Positions 18,164 through 26,501 of a DNA stretch of 64,000 nt are shown piece by piece. The first letter of the stretch is position 1; each line of letters opens with the position of its first letter. Below the pieces are notes generated by a model, which was not told the DNA's origin, ran no database searches, and saw only the letters and a program-made list of their open reading frames with translations. The stretch is taken from assembly GCA_902635865.1 (NCBI GenBank), contig CACPPD010000003.1, positions 1 through 64,000 of the forward strand, in the 5' to 3' direction. This stretch comes from an uncultured Pelagibacteraceae bacterium (GTDB lineage Bacteria > Pseudomonadota > Alphaproteobacteria > Pelagibacterales > Pelagibacteraceae). The position numbers and the translations under genes are program-made.

Positions 18164-18937
18164 ATGAAAAAACTTAAACTGTTTGCTCTAGCAGCTATGG
18201 CCTTGATAGGTTTTTCAGGTATAGCTATTGCAGCAGACGCAACGATGTTGATGCAAGATGACTTCGTAGGAATTTCATTCTGGGTTATCTCTATGGGAAT
18301 GTTAGCAGCTACTGCTTTCTTTTTCATGGAAGCAGGCAATGTCGCATCAGGCTGGAGAACATCAGTTATTGTTGCTGGTCTAGTAACTGGTATTGCATTC
18401 ATACACTACATGTACATGAGAGAAGTATGGGTTGCTACTGGAGACTCACCAACTGTTTACAGATACATTGACTGGTTAATCACTGTGCCATTACAGATGG
18501 TAGAATTCTATTTAATTCTAGCAGCTATTGGTAAAGCAAACTCTGGAATGTTCTGGAGATTGTTAATTGGTTCATTAGTAATGCTAATCGGTGGATACTT
18601 AGGTGAAGCAGGATATATCAATGCTACACTTGGTTTCATCATTGGTATGGCAGGTTGGGTATACATTCTTTATGAAGTATTCTCAGGTGAAGCTGGTAAA
18701 GCTGCTGCGAAAAGTGGTAACAAAGCACTTGTAACTGCTTTTGGCGCAATGAGAATGATCGTTACAGTAGGTTGGGCTATTTACCCACTAGGTTATGTAT
18801 TTGGTTACTTAACTGGTGGTGTAGACGCTAATTCACTTAACGTCGTTTACAACTTAGCTGACTTCATTAACAAAATTGCATTTGGTCTAGTAATTTGGGC
18901 TGCTGCAACTAGTTCAAGCGGAAGAAGAGCTAAGTAA
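18164..18937 (+). CDS. Proteorhodopsin, blue-absorbing type, light-driven proton pump
   Basis: Seven-helix retinal protein of 257 residues with a cleavable N-terminal signal (about residues 1-23, ending AIAADA). Key residues: Schiff-base lysine K237 in FINKIAFG; primary acceptor D103, T107 and donor E114 in the helix C motif DWLITVPLQMVE (a DTE outward proton pump); counter-ion D233; and H81, which pairs with the acceptor. The spectral-tuning position equivalent to 105 is glutamine (Q111), predicting blue absorption near 490 nm, as in open-ocean types. Shine-Dalgarno AGAGGGAG precedes ATG. Codons here are less A/T-biased than in neighbours (many ...C endings), typical of a highly expressed gene. 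Ends in a strong terminator. Confidence 0.98.
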   Translation: MKKLKLFALAAMALIGFSGIAIAADATMLMQDDFVGISFWVISMGMLAATAFFFMEAGNVASGWRTSVIVAGLVTGIAFIHYMYMREVWVATGDSPTVYRYIDWLITVPLQMVEFYLILAAIGKANSGMFWRLLIGSLVMLIGGYLGEAGYINATLGFIIGMAGWVYILYEVFSGEAGKAAAKSGNKALVTAFGAMRMIVTVGWAIYPLGYVFGYLTGGVDANSLNVVYNLADFINKIAFGLVIWAAATSSSGRRAK

Positions 18938-18955
18938 TTAGCTACAATTTAAATT

Positions 18956-18991
18956 AAGGGCAGGTACAATTTTGTACTTGCCCTTTTTTTT
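18956..18991 (+). terminator. Rho-independent terminator after proteorhodopsin
   Basis: Stem AAGGGCAGGTAC / GTACTTGCCCTT (12 bp with one G-U pair) with a six-base loop, followed by a run of eight T. It separates the proteorhodopsin transcript from the desaturase gene. Confidence 0.92.
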
Positions 18992-19036
18992 GTCTTTATT
19001 AAAAATATATTTAACAAATATACATATTTTTATTCT

Positions 19037-20038
19037 ATGGATGTTAAATTAGAAAAATGGCATAAATGCCAAGTTGATATAGAAGTCCTCAAGGAACTCT
19101 CAAAAAAATCTGATTTAAAAGGGCTTCAACATGTTTCAGTTTTTTTTGGATTGTTATTAGTAACAGGGATTTTGGCTTATATAACTTGGGGCACATGGTG
19201 GTCTGTTTTTTGGTTTTTGGTTTACGGAAACATATATGGTTTTTCAAATCCATTATGGCATGAGACAGGTCATAAAACTGCTTTTCAATCAAAATTTTTA
19301 AATGAATTTTTTTACTATATTTCCTCATACCTCTCAAATTTTGAACCAGTAAGATGGAGATATACACATTTTGTTCATCATGGAAATACATACTCAACAG
19401 AAAATCCATATGATCATGAAATTGAATATGGAAATAATTTAAAAGAAACCCCAAAAAATTTATTAATAAATTTAATTCCTTTTATGGAACTTGTTTTTTT
19501 TAAAAAAAGTATAGCTTACGAAATTATTCTGCATGCATTGGGTGTAAAAACAAAAGTGATGCAAGATTGCATTCCTGAAAATGCACAATCAAAAGTTATT
19601 TTTAATTCTAGAATTTTTGTTGCAATTTGGATTGTAATTATTTTGTGGTCTTTAATTACATCATCTTGGTTGCCAGTTTTGTTTTTTTTATTACCAAAAT
19701 TTTATGGAAGAACTTTACATAAACTTGTTTCTTTTACTCAACATGCGGGTTTAGCAAGAAATATTAAAGATCATAGATATACTACTAGAGAAATGTATTT
19801 AAATCCTATTTTAAGTTTTTTATATTGGAAAATGGAATACCATGTAACTCATCACATGTTCCCAACAGTTCCATCTTATAATTTAGATAAACTTCATCAT
19901 CATATTAAAGATCAATTACCTAAAACAAATGATGGTTTAATAGATGCTTATAAAGAAATTTTACCTGCTTTGATGAAACAAAAAGAAGATTCTGACTACT
20001 TTTTTAAAAAGGAAGTCCCTGAACTACAAAATGCATAA
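19037..20038 (+). CDS. Membrane-bound di-iron fatty-acid desaturase family protein
   Basis: 333-residue integral membrane protein with the histidine boxes of membrane desaturases/hydroxylases: HETGH (about residue 74), HFVHHGNT (about 115), and HVTHHMFP (about 270), plus hydrophobic segments at about residues 33-52, 55-72, 190-225. These bind a di-iron centre and take electrons from a ferredoxin or cytochrome b5. The next two genes encode a [2Fe-2S] ferredoxin and a ferredoxin-NADP reductase, which would form a complete electron path. The substrate (acyl chain, carotenoid or other lipid) is not readable from sequence; lipid desaturation is the default. The proteorhodopsin terminator means it probably has its own promoter. 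Confidence 0.85.
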   Translation: MDVKLEKWHKCQVDIEVLKELSKKSDLKGLQHVSVFFGLLLVTGILAYITWGTWWSVFWFLVYGNIYGFSNPLWHETGHKTAFQSKFLNEFFYYISSYLSNFEPVRWRYTHFVHHGNTYSTENPYDHEIEYGNNLKETPKNLLINLIPFMELVFFKKSIAYEIILHALGVKTKVMQDCIPENAQSKVIFNSRIFVAIWIVIILWSLITSSWLPVLFFLLPKFYGRTLHKLVSFTQHAGLARNIKDHRYTTREMYLNPILSFLYWKMEYHVTHHMFPTVPSYNLDKLHHHIKDQLPKTNDGLIDAYKEILPALMKQKEDSDYFFKKEVPELQNA

Positions 20039-20045
20039 ATCAGAT

Positions 20046-20067
20046 CAAGTAGGTTTTTACTTACTTG
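20046..20067 (+). other. Intergenic hairpin between desaturase and ferredoxin genes
   Basis: CAAGTAGGT pairs with ACTTACTTG (9 bp, one G-U) around a TTTT loop just after the desaturase stop. No T-tract follows, so it is at most a weak or processing-type terminator, or a stabilising 3' structure. Confidence 0.35.
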
Positions 20068-20098
20068 CTCAATTTAGATAAGAACTTATATATAACAC

Positions 20099-20419
20099 AT
20101 GGCAAAAATTACTTACCACACGCACGATAATAAAACCCACACAGTTGATGTTCAAAATGGATTAACTGTAATGGAGGGTGCGATACAGAACGATATTCCA
20201 GGAATTGATGCAGATTGTGGTGGAGGAATGGCGTGTGCAACTTGTCATGTTTATGTCAACGAGGAATGGTTAAATAAGCTTTCAACAAAAGAGGATGGTG
20301 AGGAAGATATGCTGGATATGGCTTTTGAACCAAAAAATAATAGTCGACTAAGTTGTCAGCTAATAGTTTCAGATGAGTTGGATGGTTTAGAAGTTAACAT
20401 TCCATCAAAGCAAGGTTAA
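20099..20419 (+). CDS. [2Fe-2S] ferredoxin, adrenodoxin type
   Basis: Small soluble electron carrier (106 aa). Four cluster cysteines: [17 protein letters not shown] gives C-x5-C-x2-C, and the fourth lies in SRLSCQLIV. The interaction-helix sequence [23 protein letters not shown] is typical of the adrenodoxin/FdxB-like group that serves oxygenases and Fe-S assembly. Here it abuts the ferredoxin reductase gene (0 nt between stop and ATG) and follows a di-iron desaturase, so supplying electrons to that enzyme is the simplest inferred role. An HscAB/IscX context, expected for a dedicated Fe-S-assembly ferredoxin, is absent. Confidence 0.93.
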   Translation: MAKITYHTHDNKTHTVDVQNGLTVMEGAIQNDIPGIDADCGGGMACATCHVYVNEEWLNKLSTKEDGEEDMLDMAFEPKNNSRLSCQLIVSDELDGLEVNIPSKQG

Positions 20420-21436
20420 ATGAATAAAACAGACGTACTAATTATTGGAGCAGGACCTACTGGATTATTTTGTGCACATCAACTTGGAATTATAGGGTTG
20501 AATTGTGAAATAGTGGATAATCTTGATAAAGCAGGAGGCCAATGTATTGAGCTATATCCTGATAAACCTATTTATGATATACCAGCTGTACCTGAGTGCA
20601 CTGGTGAAGAGTTAACCAATAATCTTTTACAGCAAATAAAACCTTTCAACATAAAATTTCATTTAAATGAGAGAATAGAAGAAATTAAAAAAGAGGAAAA
20701 TCGATGGCATGTTAAATCATCAGGTGGAGTAGAGTTTGATGTTGCAGCAATTGTAATTGCTGGTGGTGTTGGTTCTTTTGAACCTAGAAAGTTTCCACTA
20801 AAAGATTGCGAAAAATTTGAGGGAAATTCATTATTTTATTCAATTAAAGACAAATCACTATTTAAAGACAAAACTATTTCAATATTTGGTGGAGGAGACT
20901 CAGCTTTAGATTGGGCTATTGAATTGTCAAATACTTCAAAAGTAAATTTAATTCACAGAAGAGATGGTTTTAGTGGAGTAGATGCCAGTGTTCAAAAAGT
21001 AAAAGAATTAAATGATCAAGGAAAGTTGAATTTATTCACAAAATACCAAATAGATTCTGTTACTGGATATAAAAATATTGAAAGTGTAAAAATTAAGCAT
21101 GATGAAGGAGAAATAAAAGAGATTAAATGTGATTATGTACTAGGTTTTTTTGGTTTAATTATGCAACTTGGTCCTATTTTAGATTGGGGATTAAATATCA
21201 ATAAAAAAACTGTTCAGGTAAATACTGAAAACTTCGAAACAAATATAAATGGTATATTTGCGATTGGAGATATTTGTTCTTATCCAGGAAAATTAAAATT
21301 AATTCTTTCAGGGTTTCATGAAGGCGCATTGGCAGCAAGAGGCTGTTTTAAATACGCTAAACCAGACGAAAAATTAAGATTTGAATTCACAACAACATCT
21401 AAGGCTGCACAAGAAAGACTTGGCATTAAAAAATGA
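20420..21436 (+). CDS. Ferredoxin--NADP(+) reductase, thioredoxin-reductase-like type
   Basis: FAD enzyme of 338 residues. It has the FAD Rossmann motif IIGAGPTGLFCAHQLG near the N-terminus, the central NAD(P) motif IFGGGDSALDWAIEL, and the C-terminal FAD motif GIFAIGDICSYPGKLKLI. The CxxC redox pair of thioredoxin reductases is lacking, which marks the FNR subgroup (YumC/FNR2-like). The C-terminal segment with FEFTTTSKAAQERLGI is that group's extension stacking on FAD. Directly follows the ferredoxin gene and overlaps the GST start by 4 nt, so all three are co-translated. Confidence 0.92.
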   Translation: MNKTDVLIIGAGPTGLFCAHQLGIIGLNCEIVDNLDKAGGQCIELYPDKPIYDIPAVPECTGEELTNNLLQQIKPFNIKFHLNERIEEIKKEENRWHVKSSGGVEFDVAAIVIAGGVGSFEPRKFPLKDCEKFEGNSLFYSIKDKSLFKDKTISIFGGGDSALDWAIELSNTSKVNLIHRRDGFSGVDASVQKVKELNDQGKLNLFTKYQIDSVTGYKNIESVKIKHDEGEIKEIKCDYVLGFFGLIMQLGPILDWGLNINKKTVQVNTENFETNINGIFAIGDICSYPGKLKLILSGFHEGALAARGCFKYAKPDEKLRFEFTTTSKAAQERLGIKK

Positions 21437-22059
21437 TAGAACTATTCTCTGCTAATACTCCTAATGGATGGAAAATTAGCATTATGCTTGAAGAAATTGG
21501 TTATGAATACAAAGTTACTCCTGTAGATTTAGGTAAAGACGAACAATTTAAACCAGAATTTATAAAGCTAAGTCCTTTTGGAAAAATTCCTGTGATCATT
21601 GATCATGAGAACAATAAGAATATCTTCGAGTCTGGTGCAATATTAATGTATTTAGCTGATAAAAGTGGAAAGCTTTATAATCAAAGAGATAGACTAGTTA
21701 TTAATCAATGGTTGATGGCTCAAATGGGAACAGTAGGACCCATGATTGGTCAACATCATCAGTTCCATCACTATAATCCAGGAAAAAGTGAATTTGGTGA
21801 GGAAAGATATTTTAAAATTACAAAAAGAATTTATGGAGAATTGGACACGAGATTAAAAGAGTCTAAGTATCTTGCTGGCACTGATTATACAATTGCAGAT
21901 ATTGCAACCTGGCCATGGATAGCAAGACATGAATGGCATGATATTGGCTTAAAAAATTATAAAAACCTATCAAGATGGTATTTAGAAATAGCTGACAGAG
22001 AAGCTGTTGTAAAAGGTTATAGTTTTATGGATAAAGATGCCAAAATTTCTAAACTATAA
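21433..22059 (+). CDS. Glutathione S-transferase, YfcG/Ure2p-like (Nu class)
   Basis: 208-residue two-domain protein: thioredoxin-fold N-terminus with SANTPNGWKISIMLEE (the TPNG motif of YfcG-type enzymes, which use Thr/Asn rather than Tyr/Ser), the cis-Pro segment GKIPVI, and glutathione-binding ES in IFESGAILMYLAD, then an all-helical C-terminal domain. Nu-class members show disulfide reductase or peroxidase activity with glutathione. Fourth gene of the desaturase-ferredoxin-FNR-GST set, overlapping FNR by 4 nt. This fits a redox or lipid-peroxide protective role for the set, which is inference. Confidence 0.9.
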   Translation: MIELFSANTPNGWKISIMLEEIGYEYKVTPVDLGKDEQFKPEFIKLSPFGKIPVIIDHENNKNIFESGAILMYLADKSGKLYNQRDRLVINQWLMAQMGTVGPMIGQHHQFHHYNPGKSEFGEERYFKITKRIYGELDTRLKESKYLAGTDYTIADIATWPWIARHEWHDIGLKNYKNLSRWYLEIADREAVVKGYSFMDKDAKISKL

Positions 22060-22063
22060 AAAT

Positions 22064-22159
22064 TTAACCAAATAATCTATAAAGGGTACTTAGAATTCCA
22101 TAACCTGAAAACTCAATAGCAATAATTATAATTATTATTAAAATTAATTTTTTATTCAT
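22064..22159 (-). CDS. Tiny membrane-peptide ORF (31 codons), downstream of dksA
   Basis: Short frame read on the minus strand: begins MNKKLILIIIIIIAIEF and ends STLYRLFG. It has one hydrophobic stretch after a KK pair. Its ATG overlaps the TGA of the preceding 38-codon ORF in an ATGA junction, and it ends 4 nt before the GST stop, so it fills the intergenic space exactly. The chain of junctions (dksA stop-ATG, then ATGA) argues for translational coupling. No family recognised. Confidence 0.45.
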   Translation of the reverse strand: MNKKLILIIIIIIAIEFSGYGILSTLYRLFG

Positions 22160-22272
22160 TTTAAGAATAAATAAAGTAACAAAATTATCCAGAAAAAGGG
22201 ATAGTAGAAATAAATATATTTTTTTGCAAAAAGAAAAGAAATTGAGCTTTGTTTAGAGGATTTTTTTCTCAT
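22156..22272 (-). CDS. Tiny membrane-peptide ORF (38 codons), abutting dksA
   Basis: Minus-strand frame starting MRKKSSKQSSISFLFAKK, followed by an aromatic, hydrophobic segment (YIYFYYPFFWIILLLYLFLK). Its ATG is the next codon position after the dksA TAA, and its TGA overlaps the start of the following 31-codon ORF. A basic N-terminus followed by a single membrane helix fits an inner-membrane peptide with the N-terminus inside. Not recognised. Supported by position and coupling, not by homology. Confidence 0.5.
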   Translation of the reverse strand: MRKKSSKQSSISFLFAKKYIYFYYPFFWIILLLYLFLK

Positions 22273-22788
22273 TTAATCATCTGCATGAACTTTTTCGTCT
22301 TTTTCATGCTTTTCTTGTGCAGCTATTGTGTATTTTGCTACAGGCCTTGCCATTAATCTTTTTAATCCAATTGGCTCCGCTGTATCCAAGCAATAACCAT
22401 AAGTATCCTCTCTAATTCTTCTCAATGCTTTATCAATTTCAGAGATTAACTTTATTTGTCTATTAATTGCTTTCATCTCAACATTACTATCAATATAAGA
22501 GTTAGCCTGATCAACAATATCAGCAGAAATATTATTATCATCCATACTACCATTATATAAGGCTTCGTTATTAGCTTTAATTAATTCTTTTTTCCACTCC
22601 GTTAGTCTTATTCTGAAATAGACTTTATGTTTTTCACACATATATTTTTCAGTATCTTTAGGAACATAAGTTTTTGAAATTTTTATAGGACCTTTGGGTG
22701 AAACTTTAGCTGTAGTTGTTTTTGCTTTGCTTGCAACTTTGGTTTTTGGTTTTGATACTTTTTTCTTTGCTTTAGCAGTCTTTGGCAT
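22273..22788 (-). CDS. dksA: DksA/TraR-family RNA polymerase-binding factor, zinc-less
   Basis: 171-residue secondary-channel regulator that works with ppGpp. The coiled coil spans about residues 55-130 (YFRIRLTEWKKEL to LRRIREDTYG). The C-terminal globular part GYCLDTAEPIGLKRLMARP aligns with the zinc-finger segment GYCExCGexIGxxRLxARP, but three of the four cysteines are replaced and only the first remains, a state common in alphaproteobacterial DksA. The coiled-coil tip carries acidic residues (SMDDNNISADIVDQA). An N-terminal extension of about 45 residues is Lys/Ala/Thr-rich (KAKKKVSKPKTKVASKAKTT) and could bind nucleic acid. Followed directly by two tiny ORFs. Confidence 0.88.
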   Translation of the reverse strand: MPKTAKAKKKVSKPKTKVASKAKTTTAKVSPKGPIKISKTYVPKDTEKYMCEKHKVYFRIRLTEWKKELIKANNEALYNGSMDDNNISADIVDQANSYIDSNVEMKAINRQIKLISEIDKALRRIREDTYGYCLDTAEPIGLKRLMARPVAKYTIAAQEKHEKDEKVHADD

Positions 22789-22866
22789 AGCTTAATTTTA
22801 ATCGCACGCAGTATATTCAGCAAATTAAGGGTGTCAAGCAAGCTTAATTGATATAAATATTTGTAA

Positions 22867-24189
22867 ATGACCATTATTAACAAAAATATCAATAATATTT
22901 TTTATATTTTTGTTACAGCTCATCTAATTTTTTGGACCGTGATTCCATCAATAACAAATCATAATTTACCACTGGATACTATTGAGGCTTTAGCCTGGGG
23001 CAGTAATTTAGATTGGGGTTTTAATAAACATCCACCAATGAGTGCTTTTTTTCCAGAAATTTTATATCAAATTTTTGGACCACAAGATTGGGTATTTTAT
23101 TTGTTAAGTCAAATTTTTGTAATTATTTCTTTTTATTATGTTTTTAAATTTTCAAATGAAATATTTAATAACAAGGTATTAGGTTTAATTTCTGTATTAT
23201 TAATTGAAACAATTTATTTTTATAATTTCACTACACCAGAATTTAATGTAAATATATGTCAATTACCTTTCTGGTCTTTAACAGTTTATTACTCATGGAA
23301 AATATATATCAGTAAAGAAATAAAGTTTTTAGATTGTTTTCTAGTAGGTCTTTTTGCTGCTATTGGTTTTTTATCAAAATATCTATTTATTTATCTTTTG
23401 GTTTCAATTGATCTTTTATTTTTTTATTTAATATTTTTAAAAAAAGAGAGAAAATTTGATTTTAAATATCTAATTTCTTTTGAAGTTTTTTTATTAGTTT
23501 TAGTTCCACATTTAATTTGGTTATATAACAATGAATTTATTACCATTACATATGGATTAGCTAGAGCTGGATTAGAACAATCTAGTTTTATTGATCATAT
23601 AAAATTTCCATTAATCTTTTTATTAAAACAATTAGGAATAATGATTCCATTTTTAATATTATGTAGGCTATTAGTAAAAAAAATTAAATTGAATTTAAAT
23701 TTTAAGGATAAAAAATTACTATTTTTATTAGCAATTAATGTTTTGCCAATTGTTTTAATGTTTCTGACTTCTTTAATCACTGGATCAAAAATTAGAACTA
23801 TGTGGATGACGCCTTTTTATTTGTTTTTTGGCTCACTATTTATTTATTTGTTGCAAGCTCAAGTTAATCTTAAAAAGTTAAAACCCTTCATGATTGGATT
23901 TATTTTCTTTTTCTTCTTATCACCCGTGCTTTATGCTTATGTTTCAATTTCAAACGACGATAAGAGAACAGATTATCCAGGTAAAGAAATTTCAATAAAA
24001 ACTCAATATGCTTGGAACCAACAATTCAGTTCTACTATAAATGTAGTTTTAGGTGACGAATGGAGTGGTGGAAATCTTTCGTATCATTTAAATTCACGAC
24101 CAATTTGGGAAGGCGTTGTTGAAAGAGAAAAGCTTGATCAATTGAAAGATTATATGTGTCTTGATAATATTTGTGTAGGAGCAAGGTAG
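22867..24189 (+). CDS. GT39/ArnT-like membrane glycosyltransferase (PMT_2 type)
   Basis: 440-residue polytopic protein with about ten hydrophobic segments. The first periplasmic loop has TIEALAWGSNLDWGFNKHPPMSAFFPE, the acidic-residue plus HPP arrangement typical of the ArnT/PMT_2 family, which transfers a sugar from a polyprenyl-phosphate donor to a lipid or protein acceptor outside the inner membrane. The C-terminal third includes a soluble part with GDEWSGGNLSYHLNSRP. The GT2 gene begins on the next base, a pairing that fits synthesis of the polyprenyl-phosphate sugar by GT2 and its use by this enzyme. First gene of a six-gene unit. Confidence 0.82.
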   Translation: MTIINKNINNIFYIFVTAHLIFWTVIPSITNHNLPLDTIEALAWGSNLDWGFNKHPPMSAFFPEILYQIFGPQDWVFYLLSQIFVIISFYYVFKFSNEIFNNKVLGLISVLLIETIYFYNFTTPEFNVNICQLPFWSLTVYYSWKIYISKEIKFLDCFLVGLFAAIGFLSKYLFIYLLVSIDLLFFYLIFLKKERKFDFKYLISFEVFLLVLVPHLIWLYNNEFITITYGLARAGLEQSSFIDHIKFPLIFLLKQLGIMIPFLILCRLLVKKIKLNLNFKDKKLLFLLAINVLPIVLMFLTSLITGSKIRTMWMTPFYLFFGSLFIYLLQAQVNLKKLKPFMIGFIFFFFLSPVLYAYVSISNDDKRTDYPGKEISIKTQYAWNQQFSSTINVVLGDEWSGGNLSYHLNSRPIWEGVVEREKLDQLKDYMCLDNICVGAR

Positions 24190-25059
24190 ATGAAGTACGT
24201 GATATTAATTCCAATTTACAACGACAGAGAGTCTTTAAAGTTACTCGTAGAAAATATTAATAATGAAATTAAAGATTTAGATCATGAGATATCTTTAGTT
24301 GTGATAAATGATGCATCATCCCAACAGATAGTTGATACATACCCTAATATTGAGAATATTAATTCAATTGAGATAGTTAATATGAAAGAGAACAGAGGTC
24401 ATGCAAGATGTATTGCATCAGGCTTAAAATATATCTTTGAGAAAAAAGAATTTGATTTTGTCATACCAATGGATGGTGATGGAGAAGATAGGCCCGAAGA
24501 AATCAAAAATTTTATTGAACTTTCTAAACAATCTAGTGAAAAATCTTTAATAGGCGAGAGAGTAAAAAGATCTGAGGGAATAATTTTTAAAACTTGTTAT
24601 CAATTTCATAAATTTCTAACCTTAGCATTTACTGGACAATCAATCAAATTTGGTAACTTTACATGTCTATCCAAATCAACTGTAAAGAAATTACTAGATG
24701 AAAAAGCTACCTGGAATAGTTTTTCTGGATCTTTAAAAAAAATTGAAAAAGAATTAATTTCAATACCTTCAATTAGAGGCAAAAGGTATTTTGGTCCGTC
24801 TCAAATGAGTTTTTTTAACCTATTAAAACACTCACTTTCAATTATCAGCGTTTTCAGAAAAACAGTTTTAATTAGATCGGCTTTATTTATTATTTTTTAT
24901 ATATTACTGATCAAAAGCTATGCTTCAGTAATAACTTCATTACCATTAGTTTTGTTATTAATAATGATTTACTCAATTTCTAGTTTAGCTTTAAGAGAAA
25001 ATATTGATGAATTTAATAATTCCTTAACAAATATTCACGATATTGATAAAATAAAATAA
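24190..25059 (+). CDS. Family 2 glycosyltransferase, polyprenyl-phosphate sugar synthase-like
   Basis: 289 residues. A GT-A fold N-terminus (YVILIPIYNDRESLKLLVENIN, then VVINDASS) leads to the donor-site motif PMDGDGEDRPEEI and acceptor segment GNFTCLSK. Two hydrophobic helices lie near the C-terminus (about residues 230-248 and 250-266), as in DPM1/ArnC-like enzymes that charge undecaprenyl phosphate. Starts immediately after the GT39 stop (0 nt) and ends 2 nt before the DUF1800 gene. Substrate sugar unknown. Confidence 0.85.
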   Translation: MKYVILIPIYNDRESLKLLVENINNEIKDLDHEISLVVINDASSQQIVDTYPNIENINSIEIVNMKENRGHARCIASGLKYIFEKKEFDFVIPMDGDGEDRPEEIKNFIELSKQSSEKSLIGERVKRSEGIIFKTCYQFHKFLTLAFTGQSIKFGNFTCLSKSTVKKLLDEKATWNSFSGSLKKIEKELISIPSIRGKRYFGPSQMSFFNLLKHSLSIISVFRKTVLIRSALFIIFYILLIKSYASVITSLPLVLLLIMIYSISSLALRENIDEFNNSLTNIHDIDKIK

Positions 25060-25061
25060 TT

Positions 25062-26501
25062 ATGAAGAACTTTTTTAGGAAAGTTGGTTATGGAATTGGA
25101 CCCAATGAACAAGTTCCCACCGATCCTTTGAAGTGGGCTCTTGATCAAGTAAATAATGTGCCAGATCTATCTTGGAAAGGTAAAATATATTCTGAAAAAG
25201 AATTAAGAAATCATTATAAAGATTGGGTATATGGCGATAGAAAAGTTTTAAGAAAAAAATATAAAGACAACAAAACACTTTATAAAACACATAAAGATTT
25301 ACTGAGACACAAAACTGGACAAAAGTTCTGGGAATCTTTAGAAATTTCAATAAGACATAATGAAGGAATTAATAGTAGTCATCCTGTCCTTGCAAAACTA
25401 TGGATGTTCTGGGGAAATTTTTTTGCAATTAGCGAAAAAGATTTCTTAGCAAATTATTCAACTGGTCCATATCATAGAGAAATTATTAGACCTAATCTAA
25501 ATCAAACTTTTGAAAAAATGGTTTATGACGTAACTACATCATGGGCCATGATACATCATTTAGATAATAGCGAGAGTGCAGGTCCTAAAAGTATTACTGC
25601 TAGTGAAGATTGGAGAAAAAAAAAGAAAAGGCCAGCAACGATTAATGAAAATCATGCGAGAGAACTTTTAGAGCTTCATACAGTCTCTCCAAAAGCAGGC
25701 TATACTCAGGAGGATGTTATTCAACTTGCATATATAATGACAGGTTGGCAACAAAGATGGAGCAAAAAAAAATTAGAGACAGGTAATGTTTGGTTTAATT
25801 CAGAATATCATCAGCCCGGTAAGAAAAATGTTCTAGGAAAGGAATATAAAAAAGGAAAAAAATCTTTAGCTGTAGTTATAAAAGATTTAGTAAATCATCC
25901 TAACTGTAGAGATTTTGTTGCTGAAAGACTTTGTAAATATCTAATAACTGATGAACCTACAAAAGAAATGAAACAACCTATTATTGATGCTTTCAAAAAG
26001 ACAGATGGATTTTTGCCTGAAATCCATAAAGCTGCAATTAAAGTTGCTTTCAAATATAATGACAAATATAAAAAATTTCAGACGCCAGAGAATTGGTTTA
26101 TACAAGTAGCTAAAACAGCTGATTTAAGTTGGCCACCTTCAACAGATCTTATGGATGGATATGAGCTAGGGATCAAGCCTCTTAGATCTCAAAGATTTCC
26201 TGAGAGAGTTTTAAGAAATATTGGACATCATCCTTATAGAGCAAAACAACCAAATGGATGGTCCGATGACTCTGCTGACTGGTTATCCCCGGAATTATTA
26301 ATAAGAAGACTAGTCTATGCAGACAGAAGTTATTCATTTCTGAAAGCTGGAAATGATAATAAAGAATTTTACGAAAAGATAATTAACAATAATTTTGATA
26401 ATCCAGGAAAAATATCAGACTACGTATTTAAAAATATGTTGCGTAAATCAAGTGAAAAAAATGTATTAATATTCAACCATCCGGAGTTTTTAAAAGCATG
26501 A
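25062..26501 (+). CDS. DUF1800 family protein
   Basis: 479-residue member of a widespread family of unknown biochemical role, nearly always encoded beside a DUF1501 protein. Recognisable family segments: KVGYGIGPNEQVPTDPLKW at the N-terminus, the LWMFWGNFFAIS block in the middle, and NENHARELLELHTV followed by the YTQEDVIQLAYIMTGW motif. No obvious signal peptide, unlike many family members. Overlaps the DUF1501 start by 4 nt (ATGA), so the pair is translationally coupled. Family assignment is from remembered motifs; function unknown. Confidence 0.82.
   Translation: MKNFFRKVGYGIGPNEQVPTDPLKWALDQVNNVPDLSWKGKIYSEKELRNHYKDWVYGDRKVLRKKYKDNKTLYKTHKDLLRHKTGQKFWESLEISIRHNEGINSSHPVLAKLWMFWGNFFAISEKDFLANYSTGPYHREIIRPNLNQTFEKMVYDVTTSWAMIHHLDNSESAGPKSITASEDWRKKKKRPATINENHARELLELHTVSPKAGYTQEDVIQLAYIMTGWQQRWSKKKLETGNVWFNSEYHQPGKKNVLGKEYKKGKKSLAVVIKDLVNHPNCRDFVAERLCKYLITDEPTKEMKQPIIDAFKKTDGFLPEIHKAAIKVAFKYNDKYKKFQTPENWFIQVAKTADLSWPPSTDLMDGYELGIKPLRSQRFPERVLRNIGHHPYRAKQPNGWSDDSADWLSPELLIRRLVYADRSYSFLKAGNDNKEFYEKIINNNFDNPGKISDYVFKNMLRKSSEKNVLIFNHPEFLKA

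Noticed and set aside
18073-18402. 109-codon minus-strand ORF covering the proteorhodopsin 5' half and its promoter
   Set aside because: It is a shadow of the proteorhodopsin codons; no ribosome-binding site and a low-complexity product.
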